Part shown: in pieces, positions 1-9,474 of the stretch
How the letters are laid out: every line of letters starts with the position of its first letter
Numbering within the stretch: the stretch's first letter is position 1
Assembly: GCA_002749535.1 (NCBI GenBank)
Contig: MZZL01000125.1
Location: 1 to 64,000 of the forward strand
DNA from: Apophysomyces variabilis
Lineage: Eukaryota > Mucoromycota > Mucoromycetes > Mucorales > Mucoraceae
DNA length: 64,000 bases
Direction of reading: 5' to 3'
Notes under the pieces: model-generated
Databases searched by the model: none
Told to the model about the DNA's origin: nothing
The model's input: only the letters and a program-made list of their open reading frames with translations
Made by a program: the position numbers and the translations under genes

Positions 1-210
1 ATCCAAGCTTCGCAGTCTGATCCGGTTACTTTATTTACTGACTCACAGATTTGATCTGTAAGTTTATCGTCAGCTTTCAGCGCATTTCTTCTGATACCCT
101 CACAGTATGCGGCGTTTGTGGCAGTTTTGTGACTTTATTATGACTGTTGAAAGGGTACAATTCCCCATATAGTACGGCAAGATGCCCTTTTTTTTCAGGT
201 TAACAAAGGA
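1..210. other. Upstream region of RCL1; possible edge of another gene
   Basis: This stretch precedes the RCL1 start. A minus-strand frame from about base 140 to base 1 is open and looks mildly protein-like (it includes CEGIRRNALKADDKL and runs off the window), but no start codon can be placed before RCL1 begins, and a plus-strand frame across the first 50 bases is also open. A pyrimidine run followed by CAG at about 190-198 could be a 5'-UTR intron acceptor of RCL1. I cannot decide between these readings. Confidence 0.2.
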
Positions 211-1634
211 ATGAGCAAATTACTTCGATTCGAAGGCCACAATTACTTACGGCAACGACTTATATTAGCCACACTTAGTGGCAAGGTTGTACGCATTGAT
301 AAGATCCGTTCAGACGACGAGAATCCTGGTCTTCGAGGTACTATTGATAGCATACAATGAATTGATCTGAACTGTTTTCTTCACGTTCGATTTGTGTAGA
401 TTATGAAGCAAGCTTTTTACAGTTATTAGAGAAAGTAACAAATGGTTCAACGATTGAGATCAGCTACACAGGTGTGTAATCCAGATCAAACTCGTAAGGA
501 AACGGAGGGTTAACAACTTGCAGGTACCTCTGTTGTATATAAGCCTGGTGGAATTACTGGCGGCCGTGTTCAGCACGACTGCGGTACCGAAAGAAGTATA
601 GCTTATTTTTTGGAGCCTATGATTGCGCTTGCCCCGTTTTCGAAAAAGCCGTTTGCGTTGACACTTGAGGGAATCACAACGGATCACACTGATATTTCGG
701 TACGTATGGGACAAAGAACGAAGGAATGATTGGCAAGACTGAACCGCTCGGGATTAATTAGGTGGATCTGGCTAGAACAGTACTATTGCCTCAACTTAAA
801 CGATTTGGAATTGAAAGCAACGTAGAACTCAAGGTAAACCATTCTGTTGCGAAACCGAATCTGCTGACGCGTATTTTAATGAAACATAGATCACAAAGAG
901 GGGTGCACCTCCGCTTGGTGGAGGAGAGATTGTTTTTAATTGTTGCAATGTACGACAATTAAAACCTATGCAGTTCACGGATGAGGGGCAGATCAAACGT
1001 ATTCGGGGAATTGCGTATTGTACAAGAGTATCTCCCCAAACTGCCAATCGACTGGTTGAGTCAGCGAGGTCGATTCTTAATCGTTACATTCCGGATGTCT
1101 ACATTTATACAGACGTTTACAAAGGCGCAGAAAGCGGAAAGTAAGTGACAGTTATTAACCGAAGATTATTTACAAATCTTTTCTCCAAAAAAGATCACCT
1201 GGATTTGCGTTATCTCTAGTGGCAGAGTCAACTACAGGGGCATTGTTGTCTGCAGAAAAGGCGGCTCAGCCAGGACAGACGCCAGAGGACGTCGGTGTCA
1301 TAGCAGCCAAATTGCTTTTACATGAAATCCGGAGAGGAGGCTGTGTTGACTCGTCAAGTCAATGGATAAATCTGTTATTTATGGTTTTGTCACCCGAAGA
1401 CGTTGGTAAAGTACGCATGGGTCAATTGTCACCTTTTACGTAAGTGATGGAGGCACGGCAGGTTTGATTTTATTTCCTAAGATTTTAACGCTGTTTGTCT
1501 ACAGGGTCCAATATTTGCGTGACTTGAAGTCATTCTTTGGTGTATCTTTTAAAATAGAACAAGACGAGTCTGATAGAATGCTAATGACGTGCGTGGGTAT
1601 AGGCTACGTCAACCACAGCAAAAAAGCAACATAG
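211..1634 (+). CDS. RCL1: RNA 3'-terminal phosphate cyclase-like protein Rcl1
   Basis: Nucleolar protein needed for early pre-rRNA cleavage and 40S subunit formation; Rcl1 proteins share the RNA cyclase fold but are known to lack cyclase activity. Seven exons: 211-337, 400-471, 524-699, 762-833, 890-1140, 1194-1439 and 1505-1634, giving 357 residues, close to the usual 360-370. The N terminus MSKLLRFEGHNYLRQRLILA is typical. Recognisable blocks follow in order: YKPGGITGGRVQHDCG, RGAPPLGGGEIVF (cyclase-family glycine-rich motif) and SGKSPGFALSLVAES. Introns are 50-66 nt with GT-AG ends. The start is the first ATG, just after a pyrimidine tract and an AG that may end a 5'-UTR intron. No disruption is seen. 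Confidence 0.95.
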
Positions 1635-3442
1635 AACGAATCGTCCTTGTAAAATAGTAATGGTGGTTAATTTCTGATATGGGCCACTATAGGTGTAATT
1701 GGTTGTGATATACATATGTTTTCATGAATAGACCTCAACATAAACGGGATTTTTGGGAATGACACCAAATGATACCCTTCCACAATAATTTTTTTGGTAT
1801 GACTACACGTACTTTTACTGCTATCTGAAAGGAGGTTTACGCCACTTGTAAGTGAAATTTATGCCATGTAGGAATACCACCTTTTTTTTTGCGCAAGCAG
1901 ATTGTTATATATGCGTCATTAGCAAGTGAATTACACAGAAAGACTATGTCATACTTACTTGAATTGCTCCTCCAGTAGACACAAAATTCGTTTCGAGCAG
2001 CATAAAACGTCCACGTTGGTCAGCTTGCATGAAAAGGCGTTCACGCCTGATGCGAATCGCGACTGACCATTGGCTAATGGCAACACACAACGACGCTTTT
2101 TCTTTCGCCTTTGTGATACGAAATGCATTTATTGCAAAGTGAGTGGAGTTGACAGTGCATTGTATACGAGTGTGAGTGTTTTGAGTGCATGCTGTGACGC
2201 ACTTCTCTCTATCTCTCTATAAGTATACTGTATTTTCGAGTAATTTTGCGCGCAAAAACATTTTGCCCGTATTACAATTAAGTTTCGTGGAAGCTAGTTC
2301 GACCGTAGTACTCTTCAATTAATGTATAGAAGTCTTTAGTTAGGAGAAAAGAGTACGTCCAGCAATGAAATAGAGGAATAGATTCGTTAGAGTTATTGTC
2401 TGACGCTTTCCAACAAGGCTTAAAGGGTCGAGTTGCTCTCAGTAGCAATTTGGCAGGTGGGTGCAATCTTGATGTGTGGGTCAAGAAAGTTGAGCTGCAA
2501 TAAGTGGGTAGAAGAATACTAAAAAGATCATTCGTGAAAAAATTTCAGCAGTAATGAGAAGGGTCAAGTGCTTTGCAAAAGTGCAATGGGTAGTTGAATA
2601 TATTGTCTAATTGCCCTACATCCGTTTTATATACGATAAAAATGCTCAATGATAGGATCCTTATATAGAGGACTATTGCTTTGTTCCTAGAGACATGTAC
2701 CTTCAGTGAACACTATCAATTTATCTCTGTTTCTTACATATTCTATTGCCTACAGAAGTAATCATTCCTATGCTAAATTTGTCCTTCGCTCTGTAATTTC
2801 TTAACGTAAGATCAAGGTTCAGAAGCTATGTTATACGAGGCAGATATCTAGGCTTCAAACATTCATTCTGCTCTTTTTTTTCGCGTATCTGAAATTGTTG
2901 TCCACAAGCGATACTGGCTTATTTACGTTCTTATGTCTTCAGATCGTTTTTCGCGTTTTAGACTATTTATCTTACTTGGTGCATCTTTATTTCCCAACAC
3001 CATATCATATCAATCACTTACGTACACCTTTTGAATATCTTACATAAAATGAGGACTTCATTTTCAGCGATATGTTCTGTTACCGTAGACATATGCTAAA
3101 AATGGCCACAAATTCATTTACTGCAGCCGCACGCGGCTGTAACGGAAAGAGCGAAGCGAGTGCAGAAGGACTAGTCTGGGATTTACCGTGTTTTTTCTGT
3201 TTGTCTGCGTGTTTCTATTTTTTATTTGCAGACTGGGATTCAAGTTTTTGCATGATTGGATGGAAATATTTGCGGTCAGACTACCCTTCTTTGCGTACAG
3301 TCGTTTCCACGTTCACTATTTACTGAGATAGTTTATTTCAAACCACAGCAAGACGAGTTTATTTAAAGAAGTGGTTCTCTATTTTTGCATCTAACGGAAA
3401 ACCTCTCAGAGTGTCTGATTTATTCTTGACAGTCTAAGCGCT
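1635..3442. other. Gene-poor AT-rich spacer
   Basis: There is no gene I can support here. A plus-strand stretch at about 2393-2503 has a short protein-like frame (SDAFQQGLKGRVALSSNLAG), without start or partner exons; it could be a retroelement gag remnant. The remainder is AT-rich with only short random frames. Confidence 0.4.
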
Positions 3443-3685
3443 TTACTTTTCGCGCTGCTTGAAGGTTATCGTCACTCGTAAGGGCTCCTTTCTTACCTCA
3501 GCCTTCACTTTGGCCCAAAACTCTTTCATTGGGTTGAGAAAGGGAGAGTAGAGAGGAAGATCGAGACATTATTATCCTCTTTCTTCGACCAACTGCTTAA
3601 CTTTGACTGGTGTATGGATGGGTGCATTATCCATGACAAGATAATAACCGTTCATTCCGTGACGATCCAATCTTTTGTGATTGCC
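3443..3685 (-). pseudogene. Relic of a Tc1/IS630 (mariner-like) DDE transposase, C-terminal part
   Basis: Read on the minus strand, this segment keeps the diagnostic C-terminal catalytic core of IS630/Tc1 transposases: GYYLVMDNAPIHT (second catalytic aspartate in the DNAPIH motif), then LPLYSPFLNPMKEFWAKVK (the SP-x-LNP-x-E-x-W block holding the third acidic residue). Two consecutive in-frame stops lie between these blocks, and the N-terminal half is only faintly visible upstream, up to about 4100. The copy cannot encode a working enzyme. Comparable relics lie at 10.5-11.4 kb and 17.5-18.4 kb. Confidence 0.8.
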
Positions 3686-4616
3686 TAATAGACAAATTTT
3701 AAGATATAATAGAAGAAAAGGAGAACATAACTACATTCAGGGAAAATAAAAGTGGAATATAAGGAAATACGATTGAGCAGAACCGGAACTGGGTACCATT
3801 GCCCTGACAGCTTCTGATACCATAACTGACAGAAACGGATATGATATCATCAATGACGTATAGAAACGAACGAAGAGGGTTTATTTCTTCTACAGATGTT
3901 CCATTCTGTTCAAGACGTTCTATCAGACTGAGTCCATTTTTACTCTTGGGAGAATTGTTGTCTTATCTCTGAATTGTTGCCATCCATAAGACATCCATCG
4001 ATTTTATCCATGACTCTGATTTTGGTTTCAGTGACCCGAGCAATATAAACGCGAAGGGACAACACCTTTTCTGCCCCTTGGCTCTGTTATCCAAAACATC
4101 CCCGGTATGTACTTCACATGGATTATATGTACAGAATGACTGATGTCCCTCTTCTGTAACCTTTAGCCTGCATGACCTCTGTCCCGAACCACCTTGGTTG
4201 TGTGAGTAAGCTCCCTGCACTCCACTCGGTAAGTGAAAAAGAAATGTTGTCTGTTTATGCTCAGTGTCACTCATTATCTTCTGCTTCCAAGTCCTCGCCA
4301 GGTGTTGCATCGCTTCAAGTCCTCTGCAGTGCGTTACGCACAAACCGGCCGCTCATGGAAGCCATGCCTCTCTCTCGCCGCCCCCACCGATACAGGTGCG
4401 GGGCTGGTCCCCACGACTACGTGGAAATACCCTTCGGGAGTAAGTAGAAAAGATGTGAAGCTATCCTTCCATTTACTAATCATGAACATTCTTTTACGCT
4501 GCTCGAATGAATTTTTGTGTCCACGGAAGGACCAATTTGAGGTAAGTAAAATATATTTCCCGCATAATCCATTTACTAATGACGCATATTTATATCCCTT
4601 TTAGCGCAAACTTGAT
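3686..4616. other. Spacer, GC-rich island, and left part of a dispersed repeat
   Basis: The first part (3686-4100) may hold the eroded N-terminal half of the IS630 relic. At 4170-4450 there is a distinctly GC-richer block open in more than one plus-strand frame, with splice-like GTAAGT sites; I do not recognise its product. From about 4480 to 4616 the sequence matches a dispersed repeat whose uninterrupted copy is at about 25.40-25.64 kb; the DIRS element begins immediately after it. Confidence 0.45.
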
Positions 4617-4665
4617 CTTAACGTTCGTTCCTACGCTAAGTCCGGTTGCCTCCGCTTCGACTCCA

Positions 4666-4765
4666 GATGTGGTACAATCCCCAAAACCGCGCTTTATTCG
4701 TAGAAAAAATCTATATAATAAAAAAACTTTCCATCTACTGAAACTCATATCTTTCAAAGCCGCGC
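4666..4765 (+). repeat. Left inverted terminal repeat of the DIRS element
   Basis: About 100 bases that are the near-perfect reverse complement of 8758-8855, with differences mainly in A/T run length and a few bases at the inner edge. It lies just inside the left extremity and ends about 15 bases before the gag ATG at 4781. Confidence 0.9.
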
Positions 4766-4780
4766 ATTCGTGGTCAAACT

Positions 4781-5623
4781 ATGCAGAATACCAATGATGT
4801 GGAAACCACTCCCTCGCCCGAAATCCCTCTTACAGAAGTACAATTCCAACAACTATATGCAGAGTTCGCTCGAAGATTTAGAATTGAAGAACAGTCAAGA
4901 CAAGAACGAGCAGATAGAGCGCTCCTTCCAGAAGAGATACTCGATGAATTGGACCAAGCTTCCAAGACCGAACTTGAAAGTAATCTCAAGCGATATTCAA
5001 GGGACCTCCAGCGTTATGAAGGAGGCAAATGGACGATGGCAGAGACCATCAACAAAACCTTCATCCCTGACCTCAAACGTTACAACGTTGACAGCTTCCA
5101 GGCGGTATCAATTCAATACAAAGATGCAGACAGGATGCGCACAGCAGCCAGAGGAGCCACCGAAGTGTATGAAGAACTTAAATTTGTCACTGAACGAGGT
5201 GGAGACCCGTCTGATGAGGAACTTCTCCGGCAATGTCTGGAAAAACTTAGGCGATTGGCGATCTATGGTTATGCTACAGCAAAGCAAATCGATTCCGAAG
5301 CAAAAGGGTTGGCTACTAAAGCCCTCAGACTACCAGTCACAGTTAGACACCTTGAGGAGGATTATTCCAGCGAAAAGAAGCTGGCATTCGCTCCCGAAAT
5401 TGTCGAACAGATCAACCAAGCCAGGTACCAAGCTGCAGTTATCAGAAGTGCGATCGGTGCGACAAAGCGAGGACAGTATGGACGTGGACGATCTTCCTCA
5501 GGCCGAGGAAACTTCAATTTCTCCCGAGGACAGAGAGGGCGTTCTTTTTTTGGCCGAGGCCAACAACCCAAGACAAACGAGACGTCGCAAACCTCGTCCA
5601 ACTCCACTCCCAGCAACCAATAG
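4781..5623 (+). CDS. DIRS Gag-like protein
   Basis: A 280-residue frame opening the element. Position and composition mark it as the Gag-like first frame of a DIRS retrotransposon, expected to package element RNA. The N-terminal and central parts are charged and helical (EEQSRQERADRALLPEEIL). The C terminus (about residues 225-265) is rich in Arg, Gly, Ser and Phe with repeated GRG motifs, as in RNA-binding RGG regions, in place of a zinc knuckle. The ATG is the first one after the left terminal repeat. It ends in TAG at 5621-5623; the RT frame follows in another phase. I see no enzymatic motif. Confidence 0.75.
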   Translation: MQNTNDVETTPSPEIPLTEVQFQQLYAEFARRFRIEEQSRQERADRALLPEEILDELDQASKTELESNLKRYSRDLQRYEGGKWTMAETINKTFIPDLKRYNVDSFQAVSIQYKDADRMRTAARGATEVYEELKFVTERGGDPSDEELLRQCLEKLRRLAIYGYATAKQIDSEAKGLATKALRLPVTVRHLEEDYSSEKKLAFAPEIVEQINQARYQAAVIRSAIGATKRGQYGRGRSSSGRGNFNFSRGQRGRSFFGRGQQPKTNETSQTSSNSTPSNQ

Positions 5624-5667
5624 TAACACAGACACTGAGTGTCAGCGATCCCAGGACCTGGCCGAAG

Positions 5668-7683
5668 GTGACACAGATCGAGACAGAAAGAAGATCGCAG
5701 AAAAGTCTCGAACATTACTCGACTCCGGAGGATGGAATTCAACCGGGTGGCAGACTAAAACACTTCCAGGAGAATTGGAAGAAAATGACAACCCATCCTT
5801 GGCCACTGTCTATAGTGTCCCAGGGGTATCAACTACAATGGCAGAAACCTCCAAGGCCTTGGAAGACCAGGCAGATGCGCCTGTCTCAAGAAGAAGTACA
5901 AGCAATCGACTCGGCAGTAACAAAGTTTTTAGACGCAGGAATCATAGAACATTCCCCGTCTCAAAGCACAGACTTTCTGTCAAATTTCTTCACTATACAA
6001 GAGAAGTCAAAGAGAAGACCAATCTTAGATTGTCAAACATTAAACTCTTTTCTACAGTGCCATCACTTCAAGATGGAAGGAGTGCCAGCTCTACGAGATC
6101 TCATAGAAGAAGACGACTATATGGCCAAGGTGGACCTAAAGGACGCTTATGTGGTGGTCCCGATCCATCCGGAATCGAGAAAGTACTTAACCTTCAAACA
6201 CCAAGACGTGGTCTACCAGTATCGATCTCTCGCCTTCGGTCTCAGCGTGGCACCAAGAGTGTTCTCAAAGTTAATGCGGTATGCCATCGAACCATTAAGA
6301 AAAGAAGGCCTGCGATTAGTGTATTACTTGGACGACATCTGTATTCTCGCAAAATCGAAAGACGACATGGCCAGATCAACCGAACGGGTGTTGAATCACC
6401 TGTCCAGCCTAGGTTTCCTAATAAACTGGGAAAAGAGCGACCTTACCCCAAAGAAAGTACAGGAGTTTCTGGGCTTCGAGTTCAATACACGAAACATGAA
6501 GATCAAGGTTCCACAAGCCAAGTTTCAAAAATTGTTGTCCCGTATCAGGCAAATCAAGCGATCAACACAACCAAGAACATGCCGTTGGATCGCAGGTCTC
6601 CTGGGAAAGATGACCTCGATGATTCCAGCTTTAGGGGAAGCTCTTCTCCATGTCCGATTTCTGCAGAGAGACCTGGCACAGAATCTGAGGAGGACAGCAC
6701 AGAATTGGGACAGCAAGTGTCCATTGTCAACAAAGAGTATACAGGAGTTAGACTGGTGGGAGACCTGGGCACAGGAAAGGAACGGAATGCCCATACACAC
6801 GAGGAACATACAACATCCAGTCCCGAAGTTCACGATTTATGTGGATGCATCGAACACGGGGTGGGGCATTCAGTCATCGGTGATTCGCACAGCAGGTTTT
6901 TGGAGAGCAGCAGAAAAAGAAGAATCGATAAATGTTCGGGAATTGAAGACCATACTATTCGCCTTGAAGCTCCATGCCAAAAGCGCAGAAAACTCACATA
7001 TCGAGATCTTGTCCGACAATATCACGGCACTGAAGTATGTAAGGAAGAGTGGGGGGACTTCTTCACCACTCCTACAGGACCTAGCCCTCCAAATACAAGA
7101 CCTTCTGAACCGACACAACATAACAGTCCAGTACTCACATATACCAGGAGTCCAGAACATCCAAGCGGACTACCTGAGCAGGTTGACAACGCCATTATAC
7201 GAATGGAAGCTACCGAGAAAATACTTCAAACAAATTCAGCAACGTTGGGGCGGTCTAAAAATAGACGCCTTTGCCGCATACCACAATGCACAGCTACGAA
7301 CATATTGGAGTCTACGTCCAGATCCGGGAGCATCCGCAGTGGATGCATTCAGACAGAGTTGGCCGGAAAAGGGACTTTATTTGCATCCACCCTGGAGATT
7401 AATCCCCAAGGTTATCCAAAGGTTACGATCCCAGAAGACGAAGAGTGCAGTGCTTGTGACTCCCTACTGGCCGACGCAGTTTTGGTTCCCGATGATACTG
7501 CAGATGAGCAAAGAGCCACCCTTGAAAATGAAAATAGGCAAGAGATGGGAATTAGCCGCTTGGAAGCTATCAGGGACAGCAGGCGGCAACAAGGGCAAGA
7601 CGAGGAGACGATCCACTTCCTACTGCAAGGCCACCGAAAGCGTACACACGAGGTCTACGATCGCAGTTGGAGAGTCTGGGTAA
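5668..7683 (+). CDS. DIRS reverse transcriptase / RNase H / methylase-like polyprotein
   Basis: Copies element RNA into DNA. Domains in order: a leader; reverse transcriptase with VDLKDAYVVVPIHP, the LAFGLSVAPRVFSKLM block and the catalytic YYLDDICILA; RNase H with TIYVDASNTGWG, INVRELKTILFALK and LSDNITALKYV supplying the acidic residues; and a C-terminal region with KIDAFAAYHNAQL, PDPGASAVDAF and LHPPWRLI, like the adenine-methylase-like domain of DIRS elements. The frame from 5668 begins with GTG; the first in-frame ATG is at 5785, so translation may use frameshifting, reinitiation or that internal ATG. The frame is intact. Its last 139 bases overlap the recombinase CDS as annotated here. 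Confidence 0.9.
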   Translation: MTQIETERRSQKSLEHYSTPEDGIQPGGRLKHFQENWKKMTTHPWPLSIVSQGYQLQWQKPPRPWKTRQMRLSQEEVQAIDSAVTKFLDAGIIEHSPSQSTDFLSNFFTIQEKSKRRPILDCQTLNSFLQCHHFKMEGVPALRDLIEEDDYMAKVDLKDAYVVVPIHPESRKYLTFKHQDVVYQYRSLAFGLSVAPRVFSKLMRYAIEPLRKEGLRLVYYLDDICILAKSKDDMARSTERVLNHLSSLGFLINWEKSDLTPKKVQEFLGFEFNTRNMKIKVPQAKFQKLLSRIRQIKRSTQPRTCRWIAGLLGKMTSMIPALGEALLHVRFLQRDLAQNLRRTAQNWDSKCPLSTKSIQELDWWETWAQERNGMPIHTRNIQHPVPKFTIYVDASNTGWGIQSSVIRTAGFWRAAEKEESINVRELKTILFALKLHAKSAENSHIEILSDNITALKYVRKSGGTSSPLLQDLALQIQDLLNRHNITVQYSHIPGVQNIQADYLSRLTTPLYEWKLPRKYFKQIQQRWGGLKIDAFAAYHNAQLRTYWSLRPDPGASAVDAFRQSWPEKGLYLHPPWRLIPKVIQRLRSQKTKSAVLVTPYWPTQFWFPMILQMSKEPPLKMKIGKRWELAAWKLSGTAGGNKGKTRRRSTSYCKATESVHTRSTIAVGESG

Positions 7684-8717
7684 GATGGTGTCAGGATCAA
7701 CAACCGAGGAAGGACCCAACCGAGTACAATGTCTCGAACGTGTTGCAGTTTCTGCTAGATCGTAAGAACGACTCTTCTTCTTATCTAAAACTATTACGTG
7801 CTTCCATTTCTTCTGTTTTCAGACAAATCCACAAAGAGAAACCTCCAATTACACAAGACAAGGACATTCAAGACTTTTTTAAAGCCAAGGAAAAATCAGA
7901 AATACGAATCCCCGCTCCACACAAGTTAGAAACTTGGAACATTGACATCCTAATCGAGTTTATTCGCTCAAACTACAAGTATAACTCACAACTCTCACTG
8001 GAAGCGTTGCAAGAAAAGACAATTTTACTACTATGTGTTGCGACCATGTGGCGTCCAAGATCAGATGTGGGTACCCTTCAAACCAGAGATGTGCACTTCT
8101 TCTATAGCGAAGAGACCAAAGATCTCCAAGGAGTAACACTGTTCATTCGTACACCGAAAGAATCGCAGTATAAGTCATCTCGACTGGGCGTTCTTGCCGA
8201 CAGTTCCATATGTCCAGTTCACGCCTTACAAAAATTTCTCGATCGAACGCAACACCTTCGCCAAGAGCTATCAAAGGACCATTCAGTATTCCTAGCCTAT
8301 ATCAACGATAAGAGCAAGTGTAAGAGTATCAGTCCAGTTACGGTTGCAAATATTGTGAAATCCAATATGAAGGCAGCAGGCATCGACACGACGAAGTTCC
8401 CACCACATACGATTCGAGCAGCAAGCAGCACAAAGGCCATTCAGCTAGGTTTCTCCCTGCAACAAGTAAAAGAACATGCCCATTGGAGTTTAGCAGGGGA
8501 TACATTGGAGCGTTACTACTACAAACCCAGCCACAAGACGTCTTTGAGTGCAGAGATCAATCAATCGATTTTTTTCAATGCGGAAAAAGGTACCACATCT
8601 GGAGTCGAAGCGGAGGCAACCGGACTTAGCGTAGGAACGAACGTTAAGGCAAGGGTTGCCGAAGAGAAGACGAAAGATGTGGTACAAAACCCTCCCTGGT
8701 TCAGGCGTTTCTTCTGA
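7545..8717 (+). CDS. DIRS tyrosine recombinase
   Basis: Integrates the DIRS circle, replacing the DDE integrase of LTR elements. The catalytic set is visible: first arginine in CVATMWRPRSDV, the HxxR box in PPHTIRAASS, the following histidine in EHAHWS, and the nucleophilic tyrosine in LERYYYKPSH. An N-terminal SAM-like DNA-binding part precedes it (VYDRSWRVWVRWCQDQQ). I chose ATG 7545 as the start of the recognisable part, but the same frame is open without a stop back to about 4770 across gag and RT (first in-frame ATG 4794), so the true start is uncertain. The 3' end of the CDS contains the internal complementary region. Confidence 0.88.
   Translation: MGISRLEAIRDSRRQQGQDEETIHFLLQGHRKRTHEVYDRSWRVWVRWCQDQQPRKDPTEYNVSNVLQFLLDRKNDSSSYLKLLRASISSVFRQIHKEKPPITQDKDIQDFFKAKEKSEIRIPAPHKLETWNIDILIEFIRSNYKYNSQLSLEALQEKTILLLCVATMWRPRSDVGTLQTRDVHFFYSEETKDLQGVTLFIRTPKESQYKSSRLGVLADSSICPVHALQKFLDRTQHLRQELSKDHSVFLAYINDKSKCKSISPVTVANIVKSNMKAAGIDTTKFPPHTIRAASSTKAIQLGFSLQQVKEHAHWSLAGDTLERYYYKPSHKTSLSAEINQSIFFNAEKGTTSGVEAEATGLSVGTNVKARVAEEKTKDVVQNPPWFRRFF
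8590..8687. repeat. Internal complementary region of the DIRS element
   Basis: Bases 8590-8648 are the reverse complement of the left extremity (4617-4675), and bases 8648-8687 are the reverse complement of the right extremity (8844-8883); base 8648 is shared. This matches the circular-junction template known from DIRS1, used to restore the ends during replication. The whole block lies inside the tyrosine recombinase CDS, so the same bases are constrained as protein and as template. Confidence 0.9.
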
Positions 8718-8757
8718 CATCTTCCCCTTCCCACAAAAAAAAAAAAAATCGATTGTT

Positions 8758-8855
8758 GCGCGTCTTTGAGATATGAGTTTCAGTAGATGGAAAGTTTTTT
8801 TTTTATATAGATTTTTTCTACGAATAAAGCGCGGTTTTGGGGATTGTACCACATC
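8758..8855 (-). repeat. Right inverted terminal repeat of the DIRS element
   Basis: Reverse-complement partner of 4666-4765. It follows a 14-A run after the recombinase stop codon. The remaining 28 bases to 8883 belong to the extremity that pairs with the internal complementary region. Confidence 0.9.
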
Positions 8856-8883
8856 TTTCGTCTTCTCTTCGGCAACCCTTGCC

Positions 8884-9474
8884 CTTGCATGGACGCAAAA
8901 TTTATTTAGAGTAGCGTAAAAAATTGTTTAATAAACAGTATTGCATTACCAGAGTTTGAACGTAGAGACACTGCCTTTCATTCTTTTCTCATGAAACTAT
9001 TGCTACACAAGAGCTCGCAAAAGAACGTCCAACAGCCTCCCTGTTATATGTAAGACAATTATGCGTCTTCACTTAGGCAAGCAGCAAAGCCCACCACGTT
9101 CAAGCACATGAAGTCCGTGTACAACTACTGTAATGGCTCCCTTTAATTTCCCACAGTGTGTTCCTTTAGTGAGCTTGAAGCTAGAGAGGGTTAAAAGTTA
9201 ACGGGAGTGTCAGCCCATGCAAAAACCCGCTTTTCCACTGTGCCTTCCTTCCTGCAAGTTGTTTGAACTTATCGAGGTGTTGAAGTTAGCGAGACTGAAA
9301 TTAAAGGGACAGCACTGTATCTATAAGACTTGAAGTGGGCCAAGTTGCACGCAACGCAGACAAGCAATAAATTTGTCTTTGAACAATCTTCATAAAGATA
9401 ATAGAGTAATACTTATTTTACGAAAAAGCACAAAAAGCAAAGAAGAAAAGCGACCAATGATTATTCAGTAGGGC
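8884..9474. other. Right part of the interrupted repeat, then spacer
   Basis: The first ~110 bases (TTGCATGGACGCAAAA onward) align with 25.53-25.64 kb, continuing the dispersed repeat that the DIRS element split. After that no gene is seen. Confidence 0.5.

Larger units (their letters stand above)
4617..8883 (+). mobile_element. DIRS-type tyrosine-recombinase retrotransposon, structurally complete
   Basis: A 4,267-bp element with all parts of a DIRS1-like retrotransposon: inverted terminal repeats, an internal complementary region, and gag, reverse transcriptase/RNase H/methylase-like, and tyrosine recombinase coding regions. The ends come from two independent lines. First, the internal complementary region matches the left extremity (4617-4675) over 59 bases and the right extremity (8844-8883) over 40 bases. 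Second, the flanks at 4616 and 8884 align with an uninterrupted repeat copy at about 25.5 kb. No target-site duplication is visible, as expected for insertion by a tyrosine recombinase. All three coding frames are free of internal stops, so it may be recently active. I infer insertion through a circular DNA intermediate from what is known of the family. Confidence 0.92.

Noticed and set aside
4617..8883. Interpretation of the RT-bearing element as an LTR retrotransposon
   Set aside because: There are no direct long terminal repeats and no DDE integrase; inverted repeats, internal complementary region and tyrosine recombinase fit DIRS.
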